Assembly: GCA_959347315.1 (NCBI GenBank)
Contig: OY365806.1
Location: 54,179,862-54,243,861 of the forward strand
Reading direction: 5' to 3'
Length of the DNA: 64,000 nt
Origin: Bimastos eiseni
Lineage: Eukaryota; Annelida; Clitellata; Crassiclitellata; Lumbricidae
The notes beneath the pieces are model-generated. The model ran no database searches. It was not told the DNA's origin and saw only the letters and a program-made list of their open reading frames with translations. Position numbers and translations under genes: made by a program. This document shows positions 10,470 to 21,400 of this stretch, in pieces. Each line of letters starts with the position of its first letter. Position 1 is the first letter of the stretch.

Positions 10470-11515
10470 AAACATGGTTCTTGGTTCTTTGACTATTGTG
10501 GAGTTTTTGCCATGCCGCCATGAGGCCTTTGATCTGCCTGCTATGTCTGTTTGCCGCAAAGGTCCTTGGGGTATATCAGCCGCTATGGGCTCTTTGATCT
10601 GCTCGCTGCTATGGGTCACTTGGTGCAACGGCCGTTGGCTGCTTGCCGCCGACTAGGGTTCGTTTGATCTTAGCCGCTATTAGCCCTTTGATGTGCCTGC
10701 AATTGGCTGCCTACCTATATGGGTCTGTTGATCTGCTCGCATTGTCGAGTTCTTTGATGTACACCCGCCGTCTCTGCAGCTGTGCATGCTTAAATGCGCA
10801 TAGGGTCCGGGGGTCTCTGTAGGGTCCGGGGGACTCTATAGGCTGTAGGGTCCGGGGAACTCTGTAGGGTCCGGGTGGACTCTATGGGCTGTAGAGTCCG
10901 AGGGGACTCAGTAGGGTCCAGGGGGACTCTGTAGGGTCCGGGAGACTTTATAGGGTCCGGGGGGTCTCTGTAGGGTCCAGGGACCTCTATGGGCTGTAGA
11001 GTCCGGGGGGACACTGTAGGGTCCGGAGCTGTAGAGTCCGAGGGGACTCTGTAGGGTCCGGGGGGATTCTATGGGAAGGTTCTTGGCTATAAATCAGAGC
11101 GCATTTCTGTACAGTTAAATTCAGTCGAGTTGAGTGCGTAGTCAGAGTCAGTCTGAGTCTTAGTACGAGTTAAAGTCTGTATAGTCGATGATGTACGAAC
11201 GTTCCGTGTATTCTGTTGAGAAGAAACGTTGTTAAACTCTTCGGATGTTTTTCTTCTTCTGCCGAAATATACTTCCTCGCCGTCGGATCCTGCCATCTAC
11301 CGTCAAGGGGTAGTCGCTATTGAAACTGTTGTGAAGGCCCGTGCCAAAAAGCCAGGCCTTACTACGCGGACATTTAGCAAGAGGGAAAGCTTCGAATTCG
11401 GCCTCCTGGGGTACCAGAGAATAGAAGGAGGTATTTGTGTCTTCCCCGGGGCGTGTTGCCGTATCCTGATGCTGTCTGGCAAGCGCTCGAAGTCAAAGTA
11501 AATGGAGGTTCGCCA
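10470..11515 (+). mobile_element. LTR of a gypsy-like retrotransposon with minisatellite U3
   Basis: The segment starts at the break in the reverse transcriptase and contains diverged TTTGATCTGCT-type repeats (10530-10780), then a minisatellite (10796-11080), then a TATAAAT box at 11088-11094. About 415 bp later comes GATTGGTACCAGAAG (11517-11532), which resembles the primer binding site that follows the 5' LTR of many gypsy elements. The LTR would end at about 11515. The 3' LTR is missing. Confidence 0.65.
10796..11080 (+). repeat. Minisatellite inside the LTR, unit about 20 bp
   Basis: About a dozen imperfect copies of GTAGGGTCCGGGGGACTCT are interleaved with variants ending ATGGGCTGTAGAGTCCG. 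The array stops immediately upstream of the TATA box of the LTR. Confidence 0.9.
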
Positions 11516-11567
11516 TAGATTGGTACCAGAAGTTTGGTAAAGAAGACAGGGTTTCAAGTTGACAGTG

Positions 11568-12675
11568 ATGGGAAACAACGAGAGAACGATTATCTACACG
11601 CATCTGGTCTTCGCCGAGCTGCCAACCGACAGGTCGACGCCGACCGGGCAGGGAGAAACGAAGAGAACACAGTTCGCTCGGGACCGACTGCTGGAAAGAA
11701 TCGACTTTGACGACCGGGGCCGATGGAGCCGAGTGCGTCGGGTTAAGCAGATGAACCAACTTTGTCACCGAATCTGCTAGAGGGCGTCAAGGGTCTGCTC
11801 CGGGACCGACCGTTTCAGATGAAGCCGGGCAAATTCGACGGAACTGGGTCGCTGGAATCGTTTCTGGCCCAGTTAGAAGCGTGCGCCCGTCACAACCGAT
11901 GGACTGCTGTGGACCGAATGGACTATCTACTCTGCGCTCTGGAAAAGACCGCCACTCAGCTGCTTTGGGACTTTGGAGCGCGTCAGGACGTGACTTAAGA
12001 TGAACTGGTGGAGCGGTTGCGTCAGCGTTATGGGACGGAAGGCCAAGCTGAAACCTTTCGTCCCCGTTCTGTATTACAAACTTCAACGTAACCGGGAGAG
12101 CTTGAGCGACCTGCTGCACGAAATACGTCGCCTTGTCGTCCTCGCGTATCCAGTGCCGTCCAACGAGACTACCCAAATCATCGCAAGAGACCCCTTCTTG
12201 GAAGCCATGAAAGACAGAGAGCTCTCACTGAAGGTTCGCTAGCGGGAGCCGAAAACTCTGGACGAGGCGTACAGAACAGCGCTTCGTCTGGAAGCCTACC
12301 AGACGATGATGGATCCGGACGACCGAAGGCGGCCGTCGAACCGGGTTCGTGGGACTCAAGAGACTGACGAGAGTCCACGGCTGCATGCCTCGTTAGAGCA
12401 ATTTCTGACCAAGCAACAAGATCAGCGACGCTGGAAACGTGACTTGGAGGCACAGTTCGATCGGAGACTCCGGGAGCTGACGAGCCGAACTACGTCGTCG
12501 GATGATCGTTCGCCCCGCTAGTGGCTACCGGTCGGGACGGACGTCGACCGACTCACGTTGAGCCACGCCGTCGGGGAACCAGGTACTGGACGTTCGTCCG
12601 GCTGGCGGCGACCGGCATGGACGGATGGGAACCTGCTTTCGTTGTGGCTGGGACGGTCACTTCGTCCGCGAATGC
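11568..12675 (+). pseudogene. Gypsy-type Gag, broken
   Basis: Gag would form the particle of the LTR element. The capsid region reads KFDGTGSLESFLAQLEACA, then ELVERLRQRYGTEGQ, SLSDLLHEIRRLVVLAYP and REPKTLDEAYRTALRLEAY, a pattern typical of gypsy/Ty3 Gag. A perfect CCHC zinc knuckle, C-x2-C-x4-H-x4-C (CFRCGWDGHFVREC), is encoded at 12633-12675. Stops at 11996-11998 and 12240-12242 and frame changes near 11770, 12050-12075 and before the knuckle show it is dead. Directly after the knuckle the sequence changes to repeat R1, so the protease, RT and integrase are lost. Confidence 0.88.
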
Positions 12676-12679
12676 TAGT

Positions 12680-13196
12680 TTTAGAGCTCGAAACCTTCGC
12701 CGTTGACTCGGGAACACCTTGGACACAAAGTAGAGGAGTCGGTGAACCTGCAGCCACCCTCTTCCTGGTCTTCAGGGCCAAAACCTGCGGCACACCGACG
12801 CCACGCCCATGAAAACAAAGTTTCTTTCTCATTCGCCAGGAACGTGTCGACGAAACATCTGTTAAGTATCGTACAGGTAGCGGTTATGCAGTATCATTTG
12901 CACAGTCGATCAGATGGGGATATACTTGTACGCATCATTGTCTATACACAATGTATATAAACGTATATAAATGTATATAAAATATTTACATGTATATCTA
13001 GATTCTGTGTATGTGTCTTTGTCCGTTGATGCAATTGCACACTTTCACAGCTATTTACTAGAAGCCTTCGCCGTTCGCTCCGAGAAGACCTCGGACACAC
13101 AGTAGAGGGGTTGGTGAACCCGCGGCCTCCGTCTTCCTCCTCTCCAGGGTCAAACATTTGTCTCACCCCGGGCAACGCTGGGTGCCCCAGCTAGTC
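12680..13196 (-). repeat. Dispersed repeat R1, two minus copies
   Basis: 12680-12790 and 13015-13196 carry the complement of the R1 blocks (CGAAACCTTCGCCGTT, GGCCAAAACCTG, CCCCAGCTAGT). The stretch between (12830-13010) contains short ATGTATATAAA repeats and no gene. Together they separate the gag relic from part 2 of the split reverse transcriptase. Confidence 0.7.
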
Positions 13197-13204
13197 TGTT
13201 ATAA

Positions 13205-13605
13205 CTGAAGAAGCCAAACCACTCGATTTGGTGGGCGACTGTTTGCGGTGCCAATATTGATCCAGCATAATACAGGAATCGGGCCTGACTGGGACACTCT
13301 GAATATACCGTGGGCGCCTCTGACCTGCACCTATTCCATGAGCGCAACAGAATGGTGAAATTTGCAGATGACACCTATCTATTATTGGTTGCTGGCTCAA
13401 TGAGAGACACTCGCTCTTGAGCTTGCGGCTGGGCAGCGATGGAATGAGACAAACAATCTTCGCCTCCATAGGACCAAGACCAGAGAAATGCTAGTGACAA
13501 GGAGACAAACGGCTGAGTAAGACCCGCCCCTCCTACAGGGAATCGAGCGTGTGAAGGAGATGACAATACTTGGGCGTCATCATTACAAGTGGCTTGCTTG
13601 CCACA
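13205..13605 (+). pseudogene. LINE reverse transcriptase, part 2 of the interrupted copy
   Basis: After the inserted LTR element the frame resumes with GASDLHLFHERNRMVKFADD, the catalytic FADD region, followed by RWNETNNLRLHRTKTREMLV and QGIERVKEMTILG. These are the palm and thumb segments that follow the part ending at 10465. Several stops and shifts interrupt it. Confidence 0.88.
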
Positions 13606-13673
13606 TCTCTCGTTAATCGGGTGCTGTGCGTCTGTGCTTTTCAAGTTTTCAAGATTTCTTTTAGAAGTTTCAC

Positions 13674-13723
13674 TTTTCAAGTGAAACATGTTAAAGAAAT
13701 AGATTAGCTCATCGCTTCAAGAA
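13674..13723 (+). repeat. 50-bp direct repeat, copy 1
   Basis: A segment of 50 bp from TTTTCAAGTGAAACATG to CGCTTCAAGAA is identical, base for base, to 15397-15446. This copy lies in the gap between parts 2 and 3 of the reverse transcriptase relic. Confidence 0.9.
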
Positions 13724-13732
13724 TCACAGATC

Positions 13733-13962
13733 CATACATGCTCTCCGGGTCTTGAGGTGGCATGGACCCCCCACCGGAGACCTGTATGCCTACGCAGTTG
13801 CCAAAACTACTACCACCTATCGACTTCTCACCGCCTCCCCACCAAGCTGGGGAGGCATAGAGAAGGTGAAGACCGAGGCTATCTTAGGAAGGCTGCAGAG
13901 GATGTCCTTCATACGGTACACCCTAGGTCGCACCCATTTAGACTCCCACAAAAGACAATAGG
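13733..13962 (+). pseudogene. LINE reverse transcriptase, part 3 (C-terminal)
   Basis: The frame VLRWHGPPTGDLYAYAVAK followed by YRLLTASPPSWGG and ILGRLQRMSFI matches the C-terminal region of the same type of non-LTR reverse transcriptase, where conserved words are LR.HG, LLYASPAWWG and a following helix. It completes the element begun at 10060. Confidence 0.8.
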
Positions 13963-15396
13963 GGCTTTTAATATCCCCAGAATTTTGTATAACTTTAAAG
14001 CTACTGATAAATTTGCAGTGACAAGATAACAATCTATAGAGTAGATTTTAACTAAAACCGACTCTATTTCTTTGGTGTGTCCATATTTAATATAGGCCTA
14101 TTTAATATCAGCGAGAAAAAAGGTTGAATTGATTTATTACCTTTTCCTGTTGATGCATGGCTGCATTTACCGTTCCATTAACTAATTATATAATATTTCA
14201 TCAATGAATGTATTTCATATATTTATAAGTTGTTTGTGGGGTTCATTTGTTTTACATGATAAGTATCAACTTATATAACTTAACTGCGGTTCGTCAGTTT
14301 GTCAAATAAACGAAGATACATAGGGCCTACATATATTTGTCATGTTCTGTCGGTGAAAAGGCTCTCAAAGATAGGCTCAATAAGCCCAAAGATGATGACA
14401 GTTCGAATAATAGATTGCAAGAACAGTCACTACTGGTAAGGTCCAGCAAGCACGATGAACCAGTCAGCAGATTCTAATGCAGAGTTGGTGCATTGTTCAG
14501 ACTACCTGATCCCATAGCGTCGAAGTAGAGAATTAAGCGACGACAGGTGATTCGGGTAGCAACACACGAGCCTCGATACCGTGACAGTCGATTCCTCTCA
14601 GGTGGTAGAAGATGTTGGATATCCCTCTGGCACTGGATCTGTAGAGGACGACATTCTTAGCAACCGGTAAATGGTCGAATAGTTGCACCGACGTAGAACG
14701 GTGGGCGCCATAACCAAAGTCCTTTAGTTTAGGCTTCTGTTGTAACTTATAATTTAAGCTGAAACCTCTTCAGGGGCGAAACCATTTTGTCAAACCCTCA
14801 GAAATGGTGGCATAATATCTCCACGGATGTATACATACTACATTTTTTAAATCGAATAACTAAATTAGTCGACTAAAATCCGCCATCGACCACCAAGTTA
14901 TCAAAATTTAAAAGCGTAAAAAACGTGCGGCTATCTTGACCGATCACATGATCGTGAGGAGTGGTAGTCTATTATAGGCCTATCAGATCAACCGATAAAT
15001 TAAATAGGTGAATACAAAATGTAACTTTAAATATCATTAAGGTTACGCAAGATAACCTAGACGCCTTGCTAAATAAACTCTATCTAAGGTGTAGTCTAGT
15101 AATAGGTCCTATATTGCATTAATGACATACTGCCTGTCTGAACTTAAGTCCTATAGTTAATGAAATTATCTTTATCTTATGACTGATATTATCATCAAAT
15201 ACCAAACTAACCTTGTGAGGCTTGAATTGAACAACATAGCGCATGATAAACACTGACTGCAGTTATGCACATCTATTTATTCTACACCTAAGAAGACATT
15301 TCTTTCACTCAAAGAGTTGCTGAATAAATTATTGTAGGCCTATGAATGATTCAATCTTCTTTGAAGGCAACACAACAAACCTTCACTTTATTGATA
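13963..15396. other. Intergenic DNA, nothing recognised
   Basis: AT-rich with three TAGGCCTA octamers (14093, 14975, 15335). The stretch 14340-14720 is more GC-rich and reads in part as a decayed frame, but I could not match it to a family. Confidence 0.4.
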
Positions 15397-15446
15397 TTTT
15401 CAAGTGAAACATGTTAAAGAAATAGATTAGCTCATCGCTTCAAGAA
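15397..15446 (+). repeat. 50-bp direct repeat, copy 2
   Basis: Identical to 13674-13723. It lies in otherwise unremarkable AT-rich DNA. Confidence 0.9.
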
Positions 15447-15580
15447 GCATCGTTGAATTGTATATGTAAAATGTTATTACATACGTTGTTCTCGAATCAT
15501 GAATCAAAAAAAAAAGATTCATTCGTTAATACATGAAACTGCACAGTGTACACTGGCTGTGGTCGGTCATTATTTAACAA

Positions 15581-15621
15581 AAACTGACAGATAGACAGAC
15601 AGACAAACAGACAGAAAGACA
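15581..15621. repeat. (GACA)n microsatellite
   Basis: Ten or so imperfect units of GACA between the 50-bp repeat and the 3' side of the crystallin-like gene. Confidence 0.9.
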
Positions 15622-15777
15622 TCGTCCCTGTGACAAAAGAAGGAAGTTATGTTGCACGCGGCCCTTTTGCTTCTGTCTGCGGTCTGGGTCAAGTCTTCTC
15701 TTTCAGCCACTTGCAGGTGAAGGCAGTGACGTCGTTTAGCAGCGCACGGCAGGCTTGGAAGCACACTTTGAGGTATT

Positions 15778-16407
15778 CTATGAGTTCCTTAGAATCGGTG
15801 CACCTATCAGCAGATAGCCTAGATTGTCGACACGAGCGGTCACTCGATTCGGATCCACGGCGAAGGGAAGGGGAAACGTCTCGTTATATTCCATTTTCAC
15901 TGTCTGACCGTCGGCCGTCGTCGTTGGCTTCTTGCTGCATGCCATTACGCGGATCTTCGTTCCGTGTAGATTGGCCTTCACCATAACGCCCTTGGGACCG
16001 TACATCGGTCCCAGCGGAATAGAGAACTGCAACAGAATCTGTCGCAGCAGACGGTCTCGGACTAAGTTGTAGCGAACGTTGGTCTTTTCTGGAGGCAGAG
16101 GCACGGAGTGACTGGATGGAGGCTTCCTCCTTAGCAGAAAAGCGTCGCTGCTTTTATTGCTCATGTCATGGCAGCTATTCGTCTGATCAATAGATTGAGT
16201 CTTGCTCTTCCGCTCAGTCCAGTGCTTCTGATGCGAGTGCAAGACATTCGCAGTTGAAATTCTTTTCCGATCAACGTCGTCATCATTGTCATCATCGTTG
16301 TCGATTTCAAAGCTATGGACTATGACGTCATCGTGAAACAAAACGCGTCTATCGGGAAGCACCGACGGCTGATGCTGGTCACTTTTCCGTGTTGCATATG
16401 AGTTCAT
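15778..16407 (-). CDS. Small heat shock (alpha-crystallin) domain-like protein
   Basis: An unbroken 209-codon minus-strand frame. The C-terminal 90 residues look like an alpha-crystallin domain: ILLQFSIPLG..GVMVKANLHGTKIRVMA, then EYNETFPLPFAVDPNRVTA and GYLLIGAPI, matching the LP..VDP..V.A.L...G.L.I.AP ending of small heat shock proteins. These are ATP-independent chaperones that bind unfolding proteins. The N-terminal half is unlike known sHSPs: it has RVLF (residues 21-24), of the RVxF type used to dock protein phosphatase 1, and an acidic run DNDDDNDDD (36-44). Just upstream of the ATG is TATTTTGTCAG, a good splice acceptor, so an earlier exon may exist. The domain call is by eye, and the PP1 docking is only an inference. 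Confidence 0.55.
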   Translation of the reverse strand: MNSYATRKSDQHQPSVLPDRRVLFHDDVIVHSFEIDNDDDNDDDVDRKRISTANVLHSHQKHWTERKSKTQSIDQTNSCHDMSNKSSDAFLLRRKPPSSHSVPLPPEKTNVRYNLVRDRLLRQILLQFSIPLGPMYGPKGVMVKANLHGTKIRVMACSKKPTTTADGQTVKMEYNETFPLPFAVDPNRVTARVDNLGYLLIGAPILRNS

Positions 16408-16606
16408 TCTGACAAAATATCAGAAGAATTTAACATGAGTATGAAGCTTTATTGGACAGAATTTTTATCCCTAGAAAAAGCGATGTTAATCAGAGCAGCT
16501 GTCAAAATAGACGGAAGTTGCTCCGCTAGGCAAGAGCGATCAAAGGGAGACAAAGAAAGATTTAAAAAAATGACGCTTGATAGAATCAATGCCACACCCA
16601 CGTGTT

Positions 16607-16608
<2 letters not shown>

Positions 16609-16652
<44 letters not shown>
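16609..16652. repeat. (TA)n microsatellite
   Basis: A pure TA run of about 22 units just 5' of the crystallin-like gene. Confidence 0.97.
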
Positions 16653-16654
<2 letters not shown>

Positions 16655-16999
16655 CAAATACGCCTATTTAAAAACCCAACATGGCATTTGCATTCTCTGC
16701 TGGACGCATCCATGCAGATCTCCAGCATTATGGTCTCATGGATAGGCCAATATATCTCACCAGTGTCTACATTGTGATGGAATGTCAAATGGACGCTTAA
16801 TTTATCCGCATAACAGAACATCCATCTGACATTTTGTGCCGTCTTTAACTAACATGTTCGTATAAAATGAGTAGGCCTATAGACCTGTATATTATATATT
16901 CTCAGCATTCATCGTCAGTCTCACAGCACATATTTCTTGCATCACCTATAGGCCTACAGCACTTTCGAAGACATAGGCCCCTATAATTATGCATTCATC

Positions 17000-18250
17000 C
17001 ATTGCTCCATGTGCTCAATGCTCGTATATGCTAGGTGTCCAATACTTTGCCGACGATTTATCTCCATTCCGCGTTTTTATGCTTGACTGCTTAAGACGCG
17101 AATCTCTTCACTACATATGCTAACTCTTAGATGTCCAACCATTCTCTACACATTACTGGTGTCCTCTCACTGTTCGTTCCATTGACCCAAATACCACATT
17201 CTTCACCAGACTCTGGTCTTCCGTTCTGCAAATATGACCGAATAGGCTTAGTTTTGCCTCTATGATGCGTTGTACTATAATCTTTTTGTTGCCTATTTCT
17301 TACTGATCGTTTAGATTGAGATTTTCTCTGTGCATCCTCTCATCCTCTCATATCCTCTCATCTTCTCATATCCTCTCATCCTCTCATATCCTCTCATCCT
17401 CTCATATCCTCTCATACGCCATCACAGTCTATCCTTATCTCGTCTTTATCTCTGAGCGTCTGGTTGTCACTAACATACATCAAGACACTCAACACAATTG
17501 ATTGAATTATATCCATTTTTGTTCTTATGCTCATGCTTTGCTTCTTCATGTTGTAATTGTGTAATTGTAATGGAATACTTATATAGCGCAACTCGATATC
17601 AGAGGCGCTCACGACTCAGCACATCGCTGAATGGAGAACAGGAAAGACTTCAGGCTCCTCCGGAAGGCAGCAGAGGGAAGAGAGAACAGCTTCTCCCGAA
17701 GAGGAAGGGGCAGGCTGTTCCAGCTGGTGGGACCCACATAGGCGAAGCTTCTGGATTGGGCCATGGTAGAGCGCATGCGGGAACCATCAGCAGTCTACGG
17801 GGAGAGAAACTAAGGGAAGCTTGGCGCGAAATTGAAATGTTGTTTTATATTGAGCCTCTCGTTGCCTTTGTAATTCTGCTTTGTATTTCTCTGCTGCCAT
17901 CATTGTCTTCCGTTAATAGGGTGTCCAGATAATCAAACTCAGTGATGTTTTCTACTAAGACATCTCCCACCTTCAATGTCCTTCACCATTTTCCAGATGT
18001 TCTCTAATCTCTGAACATCGTAATCGCTTTGCTTATATTGAACATTAGTCCTGCTCCTCTCCGTCTACATTTCCTCTACTTACACTTTCTTGGAGCTTGG
18101 CCTGATCTTCATTCATAGGTGATCCACATCGTCTGCAAATTAGATTTTATGATCCCTAAACACTGTGCGATTAGGCCTACTGTTCTGCTTTGTTTAGCTT
18201 CATCTGACTGAATCCATTATTCGCGTCATGTAGTCTATGGCTTAGCTGGT
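17000..18250 (-). pseudogene. LINE reverse transcriptase relic, interrupted
   Basis: On the minus strand, a YADD-like FADDVDHL lies near 18130. It is followed by VLVENITEFDYLDTLLTEDN near 17920-17960 and, after an insertion at about 17540-17860, by LFGHICRTEDQSLVKNVVFG near 17190-17240 and a REWLD segment. The order YADD, L.YLG..., FGH..R, EWLDDI is that of the C-terminal half of endonuclease-type LINE reverse transcriptases. Many stops make it a pseudogene. A tandem TCCTCTCATA repeat (17333-17416) lies inside it. Confidence 0.75.
17333..17416. repeat. Short tandem repeat, unit TCCTCTCATA
   Basis: Eight or nine copies of a 7- to 10-bp unit (ATCCTCTC) in a row. Confidence 0.9.
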
Positions 18251-18668
18251 CTTTCAATGTTTGAAGCCTACATAATAATGCAAATATTTGACAACCATTC
18301 TAGATAATATCATTTTGACTAGGACACGTTCCTCTGCAAAGGAGCACAGTGTTCTATAAATGGAGCACTCAGAAATAGAGGAGGGTATACTATTAGAAGA
18401 CCGCCAACAGGCAGACGAGGCATATTTTGACGGAGGTGAGAGATACTTAGTATGACTGTCATGCATACAAGATATCATTGACATATTCATGTGATAAAGT
18501 TAAGCTACCACGTGACTTTAATTTTTTAAATTTTAATTGGCATATATAACGAAATTCTTTTGAGAGTTTAATGTAAGGTCAAAACTTTCGATCTTAAAAT
18601 GTTAAAAAAATGTATTTGTTATTTAACTCGAATTTGCCGCCCCTTGGAAAAATGCCGCTCTATGCAGC

Positions 18669-18671
<3 letters not shown>

Positions 18672-18729
<58 letters not shown>
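18672..18729. repeat. (AT)n microsatellite
   Basis: AT dinucleotides with one phase slip. It follows a short piece (about 18640-18670) that resembles the GC-rich terminus of the hAT-type element at 658 (GCCGCCCCTTGG, AAATGCCGC). Confidence 0.9.
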
Positions 18730-19430
18730 CGCATATAGCCCTATACCTTAGGACGGCCCCGATGTGGGATGATATGGGATGATGGTTTGAAGCAGCGCAG
18801 GGTGTAAGCTATAGACAGTAATGGAGAAGTTGGTATAGACCTACGTCCTAAGACTGAGCTTTGAACAATGCTAACGTTGATACGGAATAGAGGTGAATAG
18901 AGATCTATAAATATAGTGAGCGCTCAATATGATATTCAACTAGTCAGGTATGGATTTCATCTGAGATTTTGTCGAAAAGGGAAGAGTGTTTAATCGAGAA
19001 GAATCAATAGATATTATTGTGACAAAATCGTTTGTTTATACGCGGCAGAACAACTATATATAGGCCTACGCCATGCAGGGCTTTGTGATATAGGATGGAT
19101 GTAATGGCTGCGGGTTCACAGGTCTGAAGGTAAATTATTTATGGGGATTAATAATGGTAGGGTACATCAATCCATGGACTACTTTATAAAGAATAGCAAG
19201 GATGGAAATCATACTCCCAGTCTAACACTGACCATCCAGAGAATAGGCCTACAATGTAGAAGTAACAGTAGGCCTAAATACAAATACGCCACGGCATGCA
19301 GGTCAACTCAGGAAATTCTACGTTTCGGAAATTTGCATTATCTACTTGGTTGGGGTAGTATGTCGCTTTATCTAAGGTTGATAGGCAGAAGATTCGTAGG
19401 TTTGAAAACAGGTGCATGCTTATTTATAAG
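18730..19430. other. Intergenic DNA, nothing recognised
   Basis: No coding similarity. It holds three TAGGCCTA octamers (19061, 19244, 19269). Confidence 0.4.
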
Positions 19431-20112
19431 CATTTGCCCACGAGTGTAGGATATTTGCCCACGGACAATTGCCCCAACCCAATTTAGCGTAGGACATTTG
19501 TCCTCCCAGACAAAAAGGGTGAATGCAAGATAGATTTATCATCAATCGAACTCAATAATAAATTTCAAATTGGCAAACCACAGCACGATTACAAGTACAG
19601 TATGAACGGATGATGACAAGTCATTTAGTTAAATTCTAGTGAAAAATGATGTCAATAGTTGCCGTCAATCCAACTTCAATTTAAACGCGAATTATTTTTC
19701 ATCAATCTAACTTCTCTTTAAACAAGAAAGTAAGCAACTAATTACCATGTCATAGTACAGGAGACAAAGGGAGACAACAATCTAGGCTATTCTGTTGATT
19801 CATTGGCGTCAATTTAATGATTTATCCAACAAATCAGAGGACAAGTTAACTTACGAATGTTTCTTACTCTTGTTAAATGCATAAATACAGAATACATGCA
19901 GTGACATGTATTCAACAAAGCATGTGCTATGTGATATATATACATATATATATATATATTTGTAATATGAACTAAAGTGATACGCATTATCACCAAATAG
20001 CCTAACGTCTTGTGCTTGCTATTAGACATTTGGGCGAGCTTATGATCTAATCGGGAGGGCAATTGTCTTAGTTGGAGGGGGCAGTTGTCTGGGGGCCAAT
20101 TATCCGGGGGGG
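19431..20112. mobile_element. Fold-back element, GGGCAATTGTCC family
   Basis: The left end carries GTGTAGGATATTTGCCC and GGACAATTGCCCC. The right end carries the inverted motifs GGGCAATTGTC, GGGGCAGTTGTC and GGGGCCAATTATCC. The interior (ACAGTATGAACGGATGATGACAAG near 19600, then CATCAATC..AACTTC words, then AGCAACTAATTA) recurs in the same order at 53020-53390. It is non-coding and has a short AT microsatellite near its right end. Superfamily unknown. Confidence 0.65.
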
Positions 20113-21209
20113 TCCTTCTCCTTCGCCTACATCTGGTGTAAGGCCGTCCACATGGAATGACCTTCAGATCTAAATTCAGATCAAGCGAATTCACACCTGT
20201 CAGTGTGCCGATCCGCAAAATGAATCAGTAGCTTACCTGGTCTAATCTAAAACCGTTTTCTGGTCGAAAATTGTTCGATGGTCTTCACTACCGCTTCTCA
20301 ATATGACATCAGAAAGACGAATGTAGTCGTCGAATATTTAAGCTGATAAACATTGCATTTGGTGCTTTGGTTTGTTATAAAATGCGACGATAAAAAGAGT
20401 AATAGTATCATTGCCAAGCATGCGTATCGTGGTGACATTAACGGCCTACACAACAACATGCCAGCTAGGTCATGAACAAGCAGCCTTTAGCCAATCAGAT
20501 CGCTGTATGTCTGTCTGCTAGTCTGTGTGCCCGTCATCGCTTGTGCAGTCTTGTGCAGTGGTGCAATGTTATAATACAGCAAGCAGACGGAAGGAGACAT
20601 CTGCGGAAGGTGACTAGGTGAGTCGTGCCTTGGACCACGACGACGACGACGACTCGAGCGCCCGCTGCCGCTGTCTGCTTGGCCAATTGAACAGAAGAAT
20701 AAGTGGCCATGCGCACCTGCATCGACAAACCATGGACTTCTGTACGATAGATAAATGGATGCGATACACGGTGTATCTATGTATGTTTGCGACGAACGTC
20801 GAATACATAGATATGATAATAGATGTTATATCCATAATAATAGATAACCTGCAATAGACGAACCTTATAATCAGATACAATAGAGATTATATCTATAGTA
20901 ATAGATATTATACATAGGATTTAAGCGAATGTGCTACACGAACGACCGATCGAGCGTTGCCCACAAATAGTGAAACCACATCTAACCCCAAACTGACCTT
21001 TTCCTCTGGTAAAATATGTATCGAACACCGTAATTATCGCTTTGCCCTTCATCTTTACTATTTAGCCTAAATCACAGAAGCTACTTATTGGGGAATCAGG
21101 ATACAACACGTCTAAGTAGGGCGAGGCTACTGACGCACGACACAACTCATCAATGATTACTACCCTCTCTGTCCCAACAGAAGGCAGAGGACCCTAACTT
21201 AATATTACA
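20113..21209. other. Intergenic DNA, nothing recognised
   Basis: Contains a GAC/CGA trinucleotide run near 20637-20655 and a cluster of ATAGAT-type words at 20800-20920. No gene is supported. Confidence 0.4.
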
Positions 21210-21400
21210 GTATATACACAATATATACAATATATACAATATATACAATATATACAATATATATAATATACACAATATATACAATATATACAATATACAC
21301 AATATATACAATATATACAATATATACAATATATACAATATATATACAATATATACAATATATACAATATATACAATATATACAATATATACAATATACA
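21210..21400. repeat. Minisatellite, unit TATATACAA
   Basis: About 21 copies of a 9-bp unit with few variants (TATATACAC, TATATATAA). Because the unit is a multiple of three, all six frames stay open or repeat, giving spurious Tyr-Ile-Leu proteins on the minus strand. Confidence 0.95.

Noticed and set aside
10796..11080. CRISPR-like array or Pro-rich coding repeat
   Set aside because: The units are contiguous variants with no unique spacers of constant length, the genome is animal, and the array stops at an LTR TATA box.
15630..15986. 118-residue plus-strand frame
   Set aside because: It is the antisense shadow of the crystallin-like minus-strand frame, which has the recognisable domain.
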